DNA of 25,021 nucleotides from Candidatus Woesearchaeota archaeon (GTDB lineage Archaea > Nanobdellota > Nanobdellia > Woesearchaeales > GW2011-AR4). Numbering within the stretch: position 1 is the first letter of the stretch; every line of letters begins with the position of its first letter. The stretch lies in contig JACPMT010000055.1 of NCBI GenBank assembly GCA_016185815.1, positions 1 through 25,021 of the forward strand, written 5' to 3'. The notes under the pieces were generated by a model, which was not told where the DNA came from, searched no databases, and saw only the letters and a list, made by a program, of their open reading frames with translations. A program made the translations under genes and the position numbers. This document shows, in pieces, positions 1 to 6,284 of the stretch.

Positions 1-305
1 ACGGCAATATAACTGAAATCAAAGGACATGAAGAAGCCAAGCAGCTTGAAAATACCCTGAAATGGGCAGCGTCTGTTGCAAAAAACCCCGGCAATGTAAG
101 GAGAATCTGCGAGCTTGGCATTGGCTTGAATCCAAATGCCTCAATAATAGGCGCAATGATTGTTGATGACAAGACATTGGGAACAGCGCATATAGGCATC
201 GGCTCCAATTACTGGTTTGGAGGCAATATTTATGCAATTATCCATCTTGACCAGGTTTTTAAGAACCCTAAGATTTATTTTGACGGGGAGCTGCTTAAGC
301 TATAG
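1..305 (+). CDS. Aminopeptidase, M29-like, C-terminal fragment
   Basis: Partial gene that runs in from the left edge; 101 codons remain in frame 3, ending in TAG. The visible part has the C-terminal signature of M29-type (AmpS/leucyl aminopeptidase-like) metallopeptidases. It reads ELGIGLNPNA, then a DDKTLGTAHIGIGSN stretch, a Phe-Gly-Gly turn, an IHLDQV segment and a closing FDGELLKL. In the family, the His of GTAHIG and the His-x-Asp of IHLDQ contribute to the dinuclear metal site, and the enzyme removes N-terminal residues from peptides in the cytoplasm. The catalytic N-terminal half is outside the window, so activity cannot be judged. It converges on the small minus-strand gene at 308-421 with 2 bp between the stops. 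Family assignment is by motif memory; another member of the same aminopeptidase superfamily is possible. Confidence 0.75.
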   Translation, partial: GNITEIKGHEEAKQLENTLKWAASVAKNPGNVRRICELGIGLNPNASIIGAMIVDDKTLGTAHIGIGSNYWFGGNIYAIIHLDQVFKNPKIYFDGELLKL

Positions 306-307
306 AA

Positions 308-421
308 TTATTCCTCTTCCTCCTGCTGCAGCATCCACCTTGGCAAATCCACATCGGGGTACTTTTTGTTAGAACCCTCAAAATAAGCGCCTTTTTCCTT
401 CAGTTTCTCTAATTTCTGCAT
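308..421 (-). CDS. 37-residue acidic-tailed microprotein
   Basis: Small open frame of 37 codons plus TAA. The product begins MQKLEKLKEKGAYFEG, continues with a KKYPDVDLPRWM segment and ends in QQEEEE. The N-terminal half is predicted helical and basic; the tail is four glutamates. I believe it is real for two reasons. The composition is protein-like, and a TATA-like box at 443-450 sits about 25 bp before the ATG, the spacing of a leaderless archaeal transcript and the same arrangement as the well supported genes here. No family is recognised. The Pro-Arg-Trp-Met core and acidic tail suggest a protein-binding peptide, but that is a guess. Confidence 0.5.
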   Translation of the reverse strand: MQKLEKLKEKGAYFEGSNKKYPDVDLPRWMLQQEEEE

Positions 422-442
422 ATATACTGTAATATTTCAAAA

Positions 443-450
443 TATATAAA
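443..450 (-). promoter_or_regulatory. TATA-like box of the 37-aa microprotein gene
   Basis: On the minus strand it reads TTTATATA, centred about 25 bp before the ATG at 421. Transcription would start at or next to the start codon. The remaining stretch, 460-626, is AT-rich and I see no gene in it. Confidence 0.45.
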
Positions 451-626
451 GATTGTTTAGTAAGCTTGAGTGATTACATAAAATAATTTTAGCATTAGAA
501 AGTATTAAAAACAAAGAATAAAACAATAATTTAGTTACATCAATACTAAAACAATTTAAATCAAGAAACGAGAGCGACTTTGTGATTTAGCAAGTGAAGA
601 AAGTAAACCGCTTTTAAAGTTAAACA

Positions 627-971
627 ATGCAATACAAGCAGGTTATTTTGGTCAGAGATGACTTAAAGCTGCCGAAAGGTAAGCTGGCTGCGCAATGCAG
701 CCATGCGTCTGTTGATGCAGTTATCAAATCAGACAAAAAAATTGTTGACTTGTGGAAGAAAGAAGGCGGAAAAAAAGTTGTATTGAAAGTCAAGGATGAA
801 AAGGAGTTGTTTAAGTACAAGCAGATGGCGGAAGACAATGGGCTGAAAACTGCACTCATAACAGATGCAGGGCATACTGTTCTTGAGCCTGGCACGATAA
901 CCTGCTTGGGCATAGGGCCTGATTTGGATGAGAAGGTTGACAAAGTTAGTGGAAAATTGAAGATGGTTTAA
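627..971 (+). CDS. pth2: Peptidyl-tRNA hydrolase, archaeal/eukaryotic type (Pth2)
   Basis: A cytoplasmic enzyme that cleaves the ester bond of peptidyl-tRNA released from stalled ribosomes, recycling tRNA. The 114-residue product has the normal length for archaeal Pth2. The signature is intact: an N-terminal QVILVRDDLKLPKGKLAAQ strand-helix, the CSHASVDAV segment at about residues 24-32, the ALITDAGHT motif near residues 75-83, and a closing CLGIGPD at about 93-99. The ATG at 627 is the only start that keeps the first beta strand. There is no strong Shine-Dalgarno; an ATTTAAAT element lies near 554-561. The stop overlaps by 4 bp the stop of the convergent gene at 968-1240. It is unrelated to bacterial Pth, so it supports an archaeal source. 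Confidence 0.96.
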   Translation: MQYKQVILVRDDLKLPKGKLAAQCSHASVDAVIKSDKKIVDLWKKEGGKKVVLKVKDEKELFKYKQMAEDNGLKTALITDAGHTVLEPGTITCLGIGPDLDEKVDKVSGKLKMV

Positions 972-1240
972 CGTATACAATCTACGCCCCTCTGGATTTC
1001 TCCAATAGTATAACCATCCCAATATTTTTGCTTGTCAGATGCATTAATTTCTAAAATTCCTAAACCAATTCCTCTTTTATGTGTATTATTGTATGCTGCT
1101 GCGAATCCACGATAGAATGGGTCAGAGATTGTTGAGTCTGGCAATCTCCGATGTTTAGTAACATGCACATTCATTCCATTCATTGCCCTTATGTATGCTT
1201 TTTCAGTTCTATCATCCAAACATAGTACTTTAGCTCTCAT
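968..1240 (-). CDS. Hypothetical 90-aa protein
   Basis: Unrecognised 90-residue protein, starting MRAKVLCLDDRTEKAYIRAM. It has no signal peptide or membrane segment. The mixed alpha/beta composition, with His/Arg-rich stretches (HVTKHRRLPD near residues 27-36, an RGIGLGILEI strand near 56-65) and an ending with Cys at position 88, suggests a compact cytosolic domain. Support for a real gene is an ATTTAAAA element at about 1260-1267, roughly 24 bp before the ATG, and the tidy 4-bp tail-to-tail overlap with pth2. Codon use is more AT-rich than in pth2, like the other orphan genes of this window. No function is proposed. Confidence 0.55.
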   Translation of the reverse strand: MRAKVLCLDDRTEKAYIRAMNGMNVHVTKHRRLPDSTISDPFYRGFAAAYNNTHKRGIGLGILEINASDKQKYWDGYTIGEIQRGVDCIR

Positions 1241-1310
1241 AAACCCAACTAATCCAAGTTTTAAATATTCATTTAAAAAACTTTCTGCATTGCCTTTCTT
1301 GAGTTAATTT

Positions 1311-1318
1311 TTTAAACT
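1311..1318 (+). promoter_or_regulatory. TATA-like box upstream of tRNA-Lys
   Basis: TTTTTAAA centred about 28 bp before the first base of the tRNA-Lys gene. It may also drive the protein gene at 1512, which has no room for its own promoter between the tRNA end and its ATG. Confidence 0.4.
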
Positions 1319-1342
1319 GCTTATTTTTCTATTATCCTTATT

Positions 1343-1496
1343 GGGCCTATAGCTCAGCCTGGAAGCTGTCAATTGGAAAATTGGCTCGCTAGGCAATAGA
1401 GCACAAGACTCTTAAGCTTTGCAGAAATCTTGGGGTCGCGGGTTCGAATAGTGTCTAGCGGGCGACGCTAGCGCATCGCAAGTCCCGTTGGGCCCA
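1343..1496 (+). tRNA. tRNA-Lys(CTT) with three introns
   Basis: A full cloverleaf appears only after removing three introns. Acceptor GGGCCTA (1343-1349) pairs with TGGGCCC (1489-1495); discriminator A1496; no encoded CCA. D stem GCTC (1352-1355) pairs with GAGC (1399-1402). Anticodon stem CAAGA (1404-1408) pairs with TCTTG (1428-1432), with anticodon CTT at 1411-1413. T stem GCGGG (1438-1442) pairs with CCCGT (1484-1488).

Intron 1 is in the D loop, about 1363-1396 (34 nt). Its bulge-helix-bulge has central helix GCCT/AGGC and bulges GGA and AAT. Removing it gives the classic loop AGCCTGGTA. Intron 2 lies between positions 37 and 38 (1415-1426, 12 nt) with a relaxed motif. Intron 3 is in the T loop between positions 59 and 60, about 1449-1482 (34 nt), with an internal 6-bp hairpin (CTAGCG/CGCTAG).

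The mature tRNA would be 74 nt, shorter than the 80 nt of introns. Identity is very sure; exact cut sites are inferred. Confidence 0.93.
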
Positions 1497-1511
1497 TTTA
1501 ATTAAAATAAA

Positions 1512-2561
1512 ATGACAAAGGATTATAGAGGTTTTTCAACAGGACTTGATTATTACAATGCTCACCCTGAACTTCATCCTTTAATACGCACTCAATTAAC
1601 CAAAGCAGATTCAGGATTAGCACAAAAACTTAAGAAAGAGGGTAAATGGGAAATAATTCCTAAAGGAAAGATGGGTCCTCCGAAAGGACAGAGGTATCGA
1701 AGAAGATGGGGTACTAATAGAGAATATGCCACGGAATATGACTATTATATGGCTCATATGGAATTACATCATTTAGCTCCTCATCAGCTAAAGAAAGCAG
1801 ATAAAACTTTGCATAATAGTTTGAGGGCACACGGATTTTTTAAAGAATTATTTCCCCATAGAATATCTGCACTATTTCCGGAAGATATATACAGACCGAC
1901 AATTGATACTTTTATATCACATGAATCAAGGCAGGAAGGAAGAATATTTGGTTACGCTGACTTGCATATGGCTGCTTATTACATAATGAAAGAGATTTCA
2001 GAGCATGGAGAACCTGGCAAGATTCCTGAACAAGAAAAAAAATCAAGCGGAGGTGAAGTGCGCCAAAGAGAAAATGCAACGCCTGATTTAAGGCGGTTGA
2101 TAGAAAGATTTGGTTTTAATGGAGATGATCAAAAAACTTTATTTATAGGTGGCTTAAGGTTGGACTACAGGCATGACCAATATTTTGTTGATTCTCTATT
2201 AATACAAACTAATAGGAGCGACAATCCTCCGCTGGATAGCGTGTATAGAATTGATATAAGTGGAAGCCACAGAGTGAGATTATTAAAATTATTTAAAGAT
2301 GGTTCTCAAGTAGCAAATGCGAATTTTGAATTATCAAGCCCGAGAAGAACAATAAGAGTTGCTCCAGATGTCAAAATGGAAATGAAAGAGATTGGAGATG
2401 GGCAGCATTTGTTAAGTATAGTTCAAGGCCAAATTCCTGACGATTTTATTGATCTTGTGAAGAGAATTGATTCATCTTTAATTGGCACTTATATTGCTTT
2501 AGGAGGTGTCCCATTTACAGAACGACAGTTTACGAATTGGATGTTTTCCGGTGGCGAATAA
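1512..2561 (+). CDS. Hypothetical 349-aa protein with a duplicated N-terminal module
   Basis: No known family recognised. The clearest feature is a 32-residue repeat at about residues 13-44 and 77-108, 64 residues apart. Both copies share the pattern DYYxAHxELHxL, then QLxKAD, then L at two positions and a final G, with 17 of 32 positions identical. Such a short helical repeat could bind nucleic acid or protein, but that is inference. Between the copies is a very basic patch (KGQRYRRRWG, about residues 58-67). The C-terminal half, about residues 195-349, alternates short strands and looks like an independent globular domain. No signal or membrane segment.

The ATG is only 15 bp after tRNA-Lys, so it is probably transcribed with the tRNA. 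An internal Met at residue 54 would delete the first repeat, which argues for the upstream start. AT-rich codon use unlike its conserved neighbours. Confidence 0.72.
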   Translation: MTKDYRGFSTGLDYYNAHPELHPLIRTQLTKADSGLAQKLKKEGKWEIIPKGKMGPPKGQRYRRRWGTNREYATEYDYYMAHMELHHLAPHQLKKADKTLHNSLRAHGFFKELFPHRISALFPEDIYRPTIDTFISHESRQEGRIFGYADLHMAAYYIMKEISEHGEPGKIPEQEKKSSGGEVRQRENATPDLRRLIERFGFNGDDQKTLFIGGLRLDYRHDQYFVDSLLIQTNRSDNPPLDSVYRIDISGSHRVRLLKLFKDGSQVANANFELSSPRRTIRVAPDVKMEMKEIGDGQHLLSIVQGQIPDDFIDLVKRIDSSLIGTYIALGGVPFTERQFTNWMFSGGE

Positions 2562-2566
2562 TCTTT

Positions 2567-3223
2567 TTATTTCCCCACCATCTCCTGCAGCACTTCATAA
2601 GCTTTCATCGAGTCTTTCTTATTCAGAATAAAAGTCAGTTCCGTCATTGTCGAGACTATCTCATAAATGTTTATGTTTTCCCATGCAAGCTTCCTGACAG
2701 CATTAAATATGACTCCGGGCGTATGGACAAAATCGTCTGACGTGAATATTATTGTCAGTGCAACAAGCCCCTGCTCTTTGTTCAGCACTTTTTCTCCTGA
2801 AAGGAACTTAACAAGCTTTTCAATGTATTTCTCATTGATTATTATGCTTACCTCGTTGTTGCCAAGAATCACATTTAAAGTGTCTCCTCTTTCAAAATTA
2901 ACAAGATTATGGATTATTCTCAGCTTTGCCAAAAGGCTTGGCGTCTTGACAACTGTGAAATCGCAGATGTTTGTTTTCATCAATATCTCTCCTGCATAGT
3001 CAAACGCCTTCATCTTTTTCCTATGCTCCGCAATCTCCTCGGAGTAGCGTCTCAGCGCCATAACAACAGCGGGCAGTTTGATTTTTTTATTCAGCTCATG
3101 TTCAATCTTTGGCTGTAATTGCTCTGCAAGATTTGCTATGCTTATTATCCCATTAGCCAGCCCTTCCTCTACAAAAGCCTGCTCGCTTACGATTTTCTTC
3201 ACAATGTGGCTTATGGTTACCAT
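2567..3223 (-). CDS. ACT-domain protein with N-terminal helical (winged-helix-like) region
   Basis: The product is 218 residues from the ATG at 3223. The open frame extends further upstream, but that part is low-complexity serine-rich sequence crossing the promoter. The ATG at 3223 has an AAGGA ribosome site 7 bp before it and a TATA-like element near 3259-3268.

Residues 1-80 are helical (TISHIVKKIVSEQAFVEEGL onwards, then an HELNKKIKLPAVVMALRRYS stretch) and resemble a small DNA-binding or dimerisation domain. Residues about 145-215 form an ACT fold like the second ACT repeat of aspartate kinase: VALTIIFTSDDF, then GVIFNAVRKLAWENINIYEI, then a TELTFILNKKDS strand and a closing helix. ACT domains bind small ligands, typically amino acids, so a ligand-responsive regulator is likely. 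The ligand and target are unknown. Confidence 0.8.
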   Translation of the reverse strand: MVTISHIVKKIVSEQAFVEEGLANGIISIANLAEQLQPKIEHELNKKIKLPAVVMALRRYSEEIAEHRKKMKAFDYAGEILMKTNICDFTVVKTPSLLAKLRIIHNLVNFERGDTLNVILGNNEVSIIINEKYIEKLVKFLSGEKVLNKEQGLVALTIIFTSDDFVHTPGVIFNAVRKLAWENINIYEIVSTMTELTFILNKKDSMKAYEVLQEMVGK

Positions 3224-3258
3224 TGCAATTTCCTTAAATGTTATTATAATAACATAAT

Positions 3259-3281
3259 GTTTATATAGTAATATATAAAAC
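3259..3281. promoter_or_regulatory. Shared divergent promoter region with two TATA-like elements
   Basis: The stretch contains TTTATATAG followed by ATATATAAAAC. On the minus strand TATATAAAC lies about 40 bp before the ACT-domain gene, leaving room for a short leader with its AAGGA site. On the plus strand the TTTATATA element lies about 30 bp before the ATG at 3294. The two genes therefore share a bidirectional control region. Confidence 0.45.
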
Positions 3282-3293
3282 TTTGCATTTGCA

Positions 3294-3410
3294 ATGATTA
3301 GGAATAGATTGTTCGAGTATGGTGAAGACTCAGAAGAGGATGAAGAAGAATTTAGTTGGGACGATTTAGATAGTTTCAACGATGTGATGAGCGATTTTGA
3401 GGACAAGTGA
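3294..3410 (+). CDS. 38-residue highly acidic microprotein
   Basis: Short open frame of 38 codons plus TGA. It begins MIRNRLFEYGEDSEEDEEE, then a FSWDDLDSFNDVMSDFEDK tail. About half of the residues are Asp, Glu or Ser, with regularly placed aromatic and aliphatic residues (F, W, L, F, V, F). That is the pattern of an intrinsically disordered acidic peptide that docks onto a basic partner, though the partner is unknown. It is placed directly downstream of a TATA-like element, and the next gene starts 10 bp after its stop with a ribosome site overlapping its end, so the two form an operon. No homologue recognised. Confidence 0.5.
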   Translation: MIRNRLFEYGEDSEEDEEEFSWDDLDSFNDVMSDFEDK

Positions 3411-3420
3411 GGGGATTTCT

Positions 3421-3897
3421 ATGAGTGGTGTGGGTCCAATACCTTTATTAGTATTGCATGATGGGTTTAAGTACTCTCCAGCAACAGAAGGCACAGCAAC
3501 GTATGTAAAAGACAACAGGCAATTAATTGTACAGCCGGATAGTTGGCGTAGAATTGAGTTGAATAATGGATACTCCTCTTATTATCGTGGATTACACCTA
3601 GGCCTTATAGTTAGTGGCCCCACTAAGACAGATTCTGCGGATGAGAGAGATAAAAGCCGTTTAAAAGAAGAGTATATTGCAGAATTAAATAATTTAAAAT
3701 TTGAACTTCAGAAAAATATTGTCCCTTATGGCATCTGCATAAGAAGCTTATCAAGAGTCCCTCCTAATGGAAATGAAATTAGAATACCTGAAGTTTTGCT
3801 AGAATGGCCAATCGGTACAAACAAACAAAAAATACATAGAACGATTCTGACAACACAAGAACAGCTTTTTAATTTGATGTTAAGATACCTCGCATAA
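3421..3897 (+). CDS. Hypothetical 158-aa protein
   Basis: Unrecognised protein. I chose the ATG at 3421 because a GTGAGGGG ribosome site ends 6 bp before it. The upstream in-frame ATG at 3397 lies inside the preceding microprotein gene and lacks such a site. Residues 1-65 are strand-rich (GPIPLLVLHDGFKYSP, then a QLIVQPDSWRRIEL stretch and HLGLIVSGPT). Residues 70-105 look like a charged helix (ADERDKSRLKEEYIAELNNL). The C-terminus has a PEVLLEWPIGT strand and a final helix. No signal peptide or membrane segment. Probably co-transcribed with the acidic microprotein upstream. It is AT-rich like the other orphan genes. Confidence 0.65.
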   Translation: MSGVGPIPLLVLHDGFKYSPATEGTATYVKDNRQLIVQPDSWRRIELNNGYSSYYRGLHLGLIVSGPTKTDSADERDKSRLKEEYIAELNNLKFELQKNIVPYGICIRSLSRVPPNGNEIRIPEVLLEWPIGTNKQKIHRTILTTQEQLFNLMLRYLA

Positions 3898-3929
3898 GAT
3901 TATTGATTCTGCTTCTTTTTTCCAAAATC

Positions 3930-3939
3930 TTTATATAAT
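3930..3939 (+). promoter_or_regulatory. TATA box of lysS
   Basis: TTTATATAAT centred about 26 bp before the lysS ATG, followed by a pyrimidine-rich run up to the start codon. The spacing predicts a leaderless mRNA. Confidence 0.6.
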
Positions 3940-3960
3940 ATTTGATATATTTTTCTTTTT

Positions 3961-5592
3961 ATGCATCATAACCATAGCAATAAGAATACCGAAGAGTTAT
4001 TCTGGGCGGACCAGCTCGCAAAGCAAATACTTTCCAGGGAGAAATTCCATTACATTGACAAAAAAATAAAAAAATTTGACGAGTACACCGTAAAAACATC
4101 GGCATCGCTTTCCGGAGTTCTTCATATTGGGAGATTAAGCGACACTATAAGGGGCGAATCGGTTGTCATTGCACTAATGGATGCAGGAGTCAGTACAAGA
4201 TTCATCTGGGTTGCGGAAAATATGGATCCCCTAAGGAAAGTGCCAAAAGGCATTCCTGCCGGTTTTGAAAAATATATCGGCATGCCTGTAACAGATGTCC
4301 CAGACGAGGAGAAATGCCACGGCTCCTATGCGGAGCACCACGCAGAAGAATATTTCAAGGTTATCGATGAATTTGTTGTTACAAAAATGGAGAAGTTCTC
4401 AATGAGGGAAGAGTACAAAAAGGGGCATTTCAACCCATACATAAAAAAAATCCTTGAAAAAATAGAGAATGTCAAGGAGATCCAAAACAGGTACAGGACA
4501 AATCCCCTTCCAGAGCATTGGTCGCCATGGACGCCAATATGCGAAAATTGCGGCAAAATAGTCACAACTAATATTATCGATTTTGAAAATGGGATTGTTA
4601 CCTACATATGCAGGGATTATGATTTTGAGACGACAACTGCAAAAGGCTGCGGATTTAAAGGGGAAAACAATCCATTAAAAGGAAATGGAAAGTTGCTGTG
4701 GAAGTCGGAATGGGCTGCGCAATGGGCGAGATGGCAGGTTGCAAGCGAGGGCGCCGGAAAAGAGTATCAAGTTCCAAACAGCGCATGGTGGATCAATGGG
4801 GAGATAGCTGAAAAAGTGCTTGATTTTCCGATGCCTGTCCCGATATTTTACGAGCATATCATGATTAACAGCCAAAAAATGTCAGCGTCTGTGGGCAATG
4901 TCGTCTACCCAAAAGACTGGCTGGAAGTTGCGCCTTCTGAATTGCTAAGGATGTTTTACAACAAAAGGTTGATGACAACGAGAAGCTTTTCCTGGAAGGA
5001 CCTGCCGAACTTGTATGACGAATATGACCAAATGGCAAAAGTTTATCTCGGCGATGTAAAGCTGGAAAATAAAAAAGAGGAAGCGCATTACAAAAGGTTG
5101 TTTGGAGTAAGCCACGGAAAAGAAATTCAAAAACCCGTTGAATTAAGCTTCTCGCATGCAGCGGTTATTGCGCAGATATTCCCAAATGAGGAAGATGCGG
5201 TAAAAAGCATGGAAAAGACAGGACATTACAGCAAGGAGATGCATGACAAAATTTTTGAAAGGCTGCACAAGGCAAAAAACTGGCTTAAGAAATACGCCCC
5301 TGATGAAGTCAAGTTTGAAGTGCAGAATCACGTTCCGAAAGGCATTGAATTAAGCGCAAAGGAGAAGAAAGCATTGCACGAAATTGCAAAATTATTAAAA
5401 GAAAAAGAGTATGATGAGAAATCATTGTTCAACGAATTTTACGAAGTTTCAAAGCAGCTGGACCTAAATCCGCCTGATTTCTTCAAGGCAGCATACAAAG
5501 TTTTATTGAACAAGGAGAGAGGGCCGAAACTGGCGCCTTTTATTCTTGCATTGGGAAAAGAGAAAGTTGTGAAGTTGTTTGAGGTGGTTTAG
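3961..5592 (+). CDS. lysS: Lysyl-tRNA synthetase, class I
   Basis: Charges tRNA-Lys with lysine in the cytoplasm using ATP. At 543 residues it has the usual length for the class I enzyme (LysK/LysS), which is found mainly in archaea and a few bacteria. The class I catalytic motifs are visible: the HIGH-type motif as HIGR at residues 55-58 (in ASLSGVLHIGR) and the KMSKS-type motif as KMSAS at 306-310. A zinc-ribbon insertion is formed by Cys194, Cys197, Cys217 and Cys230. The C-terminal helical region, about residues 400-543, matches the anticodon-binding bundle of this family.

The start at 3961 fits a TATA box 26 bp upstream. The gene lies 2.5 kb from the triple-intron tRNA-Lys(CTT), its presumed substrate. 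Confidence 0.97.
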   Translation: MHHNHSNKNTEELFWADQLAKQILSREKFHYIDKKIKKFDEYTVKTSASLSGVLHIGRLSDTIRGESVVIALMDAGVSTRFIWVAENMDPLRKVPKGIPAGFEKYIGMPVTDVPDEEKCHGSYAEHHAEEYFKVIDEFVVTKMEKFSMREEYKKGHFNPYIKKILEKIENVKEIQNRYRTNPLPEHWSPWTPICENCGKIVTTNIIDFENGIVTYICRDYDFETTTAKGCGFKGENNPLKGNGKLLWKSEWAAQWARWQVASEGAGKEYQVPNSAWWINGEIAEKVLDFPMPVPIFYEHIMINSQKMSASVGNVVYPKDWLEVAPSELLRMFYNKRLMTTRSFSWKDLPNLYDEYDQMAKVYLGDVKLENKKEEAHYKRLFGVSHGKEIQKPVELSFSHAAVIAQIFPNEEDAVKSMEKTGHYSKEMHDKIFERLHKAKNWLKKYAPDEVKFEVQNHVPKGIELSAKEKKALHEIAKLLKEKEYDEKSLFNEFYEVSKQLDLNPPDFFKAAYKVLLNKERGPKLAPFILALGKEKVVKLFEVV

Positions 5593-5637
5593 TTCTAAAT
5601 ACTTAACTTTTTAAATCAAATAATATAATTTTATACT

Positions 5638-6282
5638 ATGGATGCCAAAGCAAAATTTGAATTATTGAAAAGATTTTATGCTGATGTTGAGAATAAACAT
5701 TCTCTTAACGGAAGATATAGCAAAAAAACTCGCATTGGATTCTTTCATAGTGGCTTATTCGCTGCTTCTAATATTGATGGCATTAATGTTGGGATTGAGC
5801 AGTTACTTGCCGATGGATTAGTTAATCAATCTGGCTGGTTTTTAGACGCTGGCTGCGGAGATGGTAGAGTAACAGCATTGACTGCAGGAGTTCACAGAAT
5901 ACCATCCATTGGAATAGAATATGACAGAGAAGTTTTTGATTTTGGTGGAGCTGTTATTAAGATGCTAAAAGAATATTCTATGATTAATGGGACACCTTTG
6001 GTATTTACGAGAGGGGATTTTACTAAAGATAGAACTTATCGTAGGGCTGGAGTCATGTTTGAAGATATTGCAACAGTGTTTAATTATATAGATAACCATG
6101 AGGATATTGCCGCAAAAATAGCTAAACAATCTCCAAGAGGTACAATATTCATCTTAGAAGACTTTCCGTGGATTCCGATTACAAGTGGTATAAGGGAATT
6201 TGAAGGATTGACTTATGTTAGAACTATTCCACCAGATTCAAACTCTAAATTACGTCGTTGCCTACATGTTTATAGAAAATAA
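5638..6282 (+). CDS. Class I SAM-dependent methyltransferase, substrate unknown
   Basis: A 214-residue protein with a Rossmann-type methyltransferase core. Motif I is LDAGCGDGRV (residues 69-78), the glycine-rich loop that holds S-adenosylmethionine. The acidic residue at the end of strand 2 is in GIEYDR (residues 92-97). A later strand carries ILEDFPWIPI (about residues 171-180), which occupies the place of motif IV/V but is not a typical DPPY or NPPY, so a base-methylating enzyme is not indicated. The N-terminal 60 residues are helical and probably form a lid or substrate domain. Arrangement resembles small-molecule or protein methyltransferases. The gene ends 2 bp before the end of larC on the other strand. 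AT-rich codon use. Confidence 0.8.
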   Translation: MDAKAKFELLKRFYADVENKHSLNGRYSKKTRIGFFHSGLFAASNIDGINVGIEQLLADGLVNQSGWFLDAGCGDGRVTALTAGVHRIPSIGIEYDREVFDFGGAVIKMLKEYSMINGTPLVFTRGDFTKDRTYRRAGVMFEDIATVFNYIDNHEDIAAKIAKQSPRGTIFILEDFPWIPITSGIREFEGLTYVRTIPPDSNSKLRRCLHVYRK

Positions 6283-6284
6283 AA

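Noticed and set aside
460..626. Possible small RNA between the 37-aa gene and pth2 (CGAGAGCG and TGTGATTTAG segments)
   Set aside because: I found no convincing C/D or H/ACA boxes, stable hairpin or terminator.
3224..3406. N-terminal extension of the ACT-domain protein to 3406
   Set aside because: It is serine-rich, crosses the divergent promoter and overlaps the acidic microprotein; the ATG at 3223 has a ribosome site.
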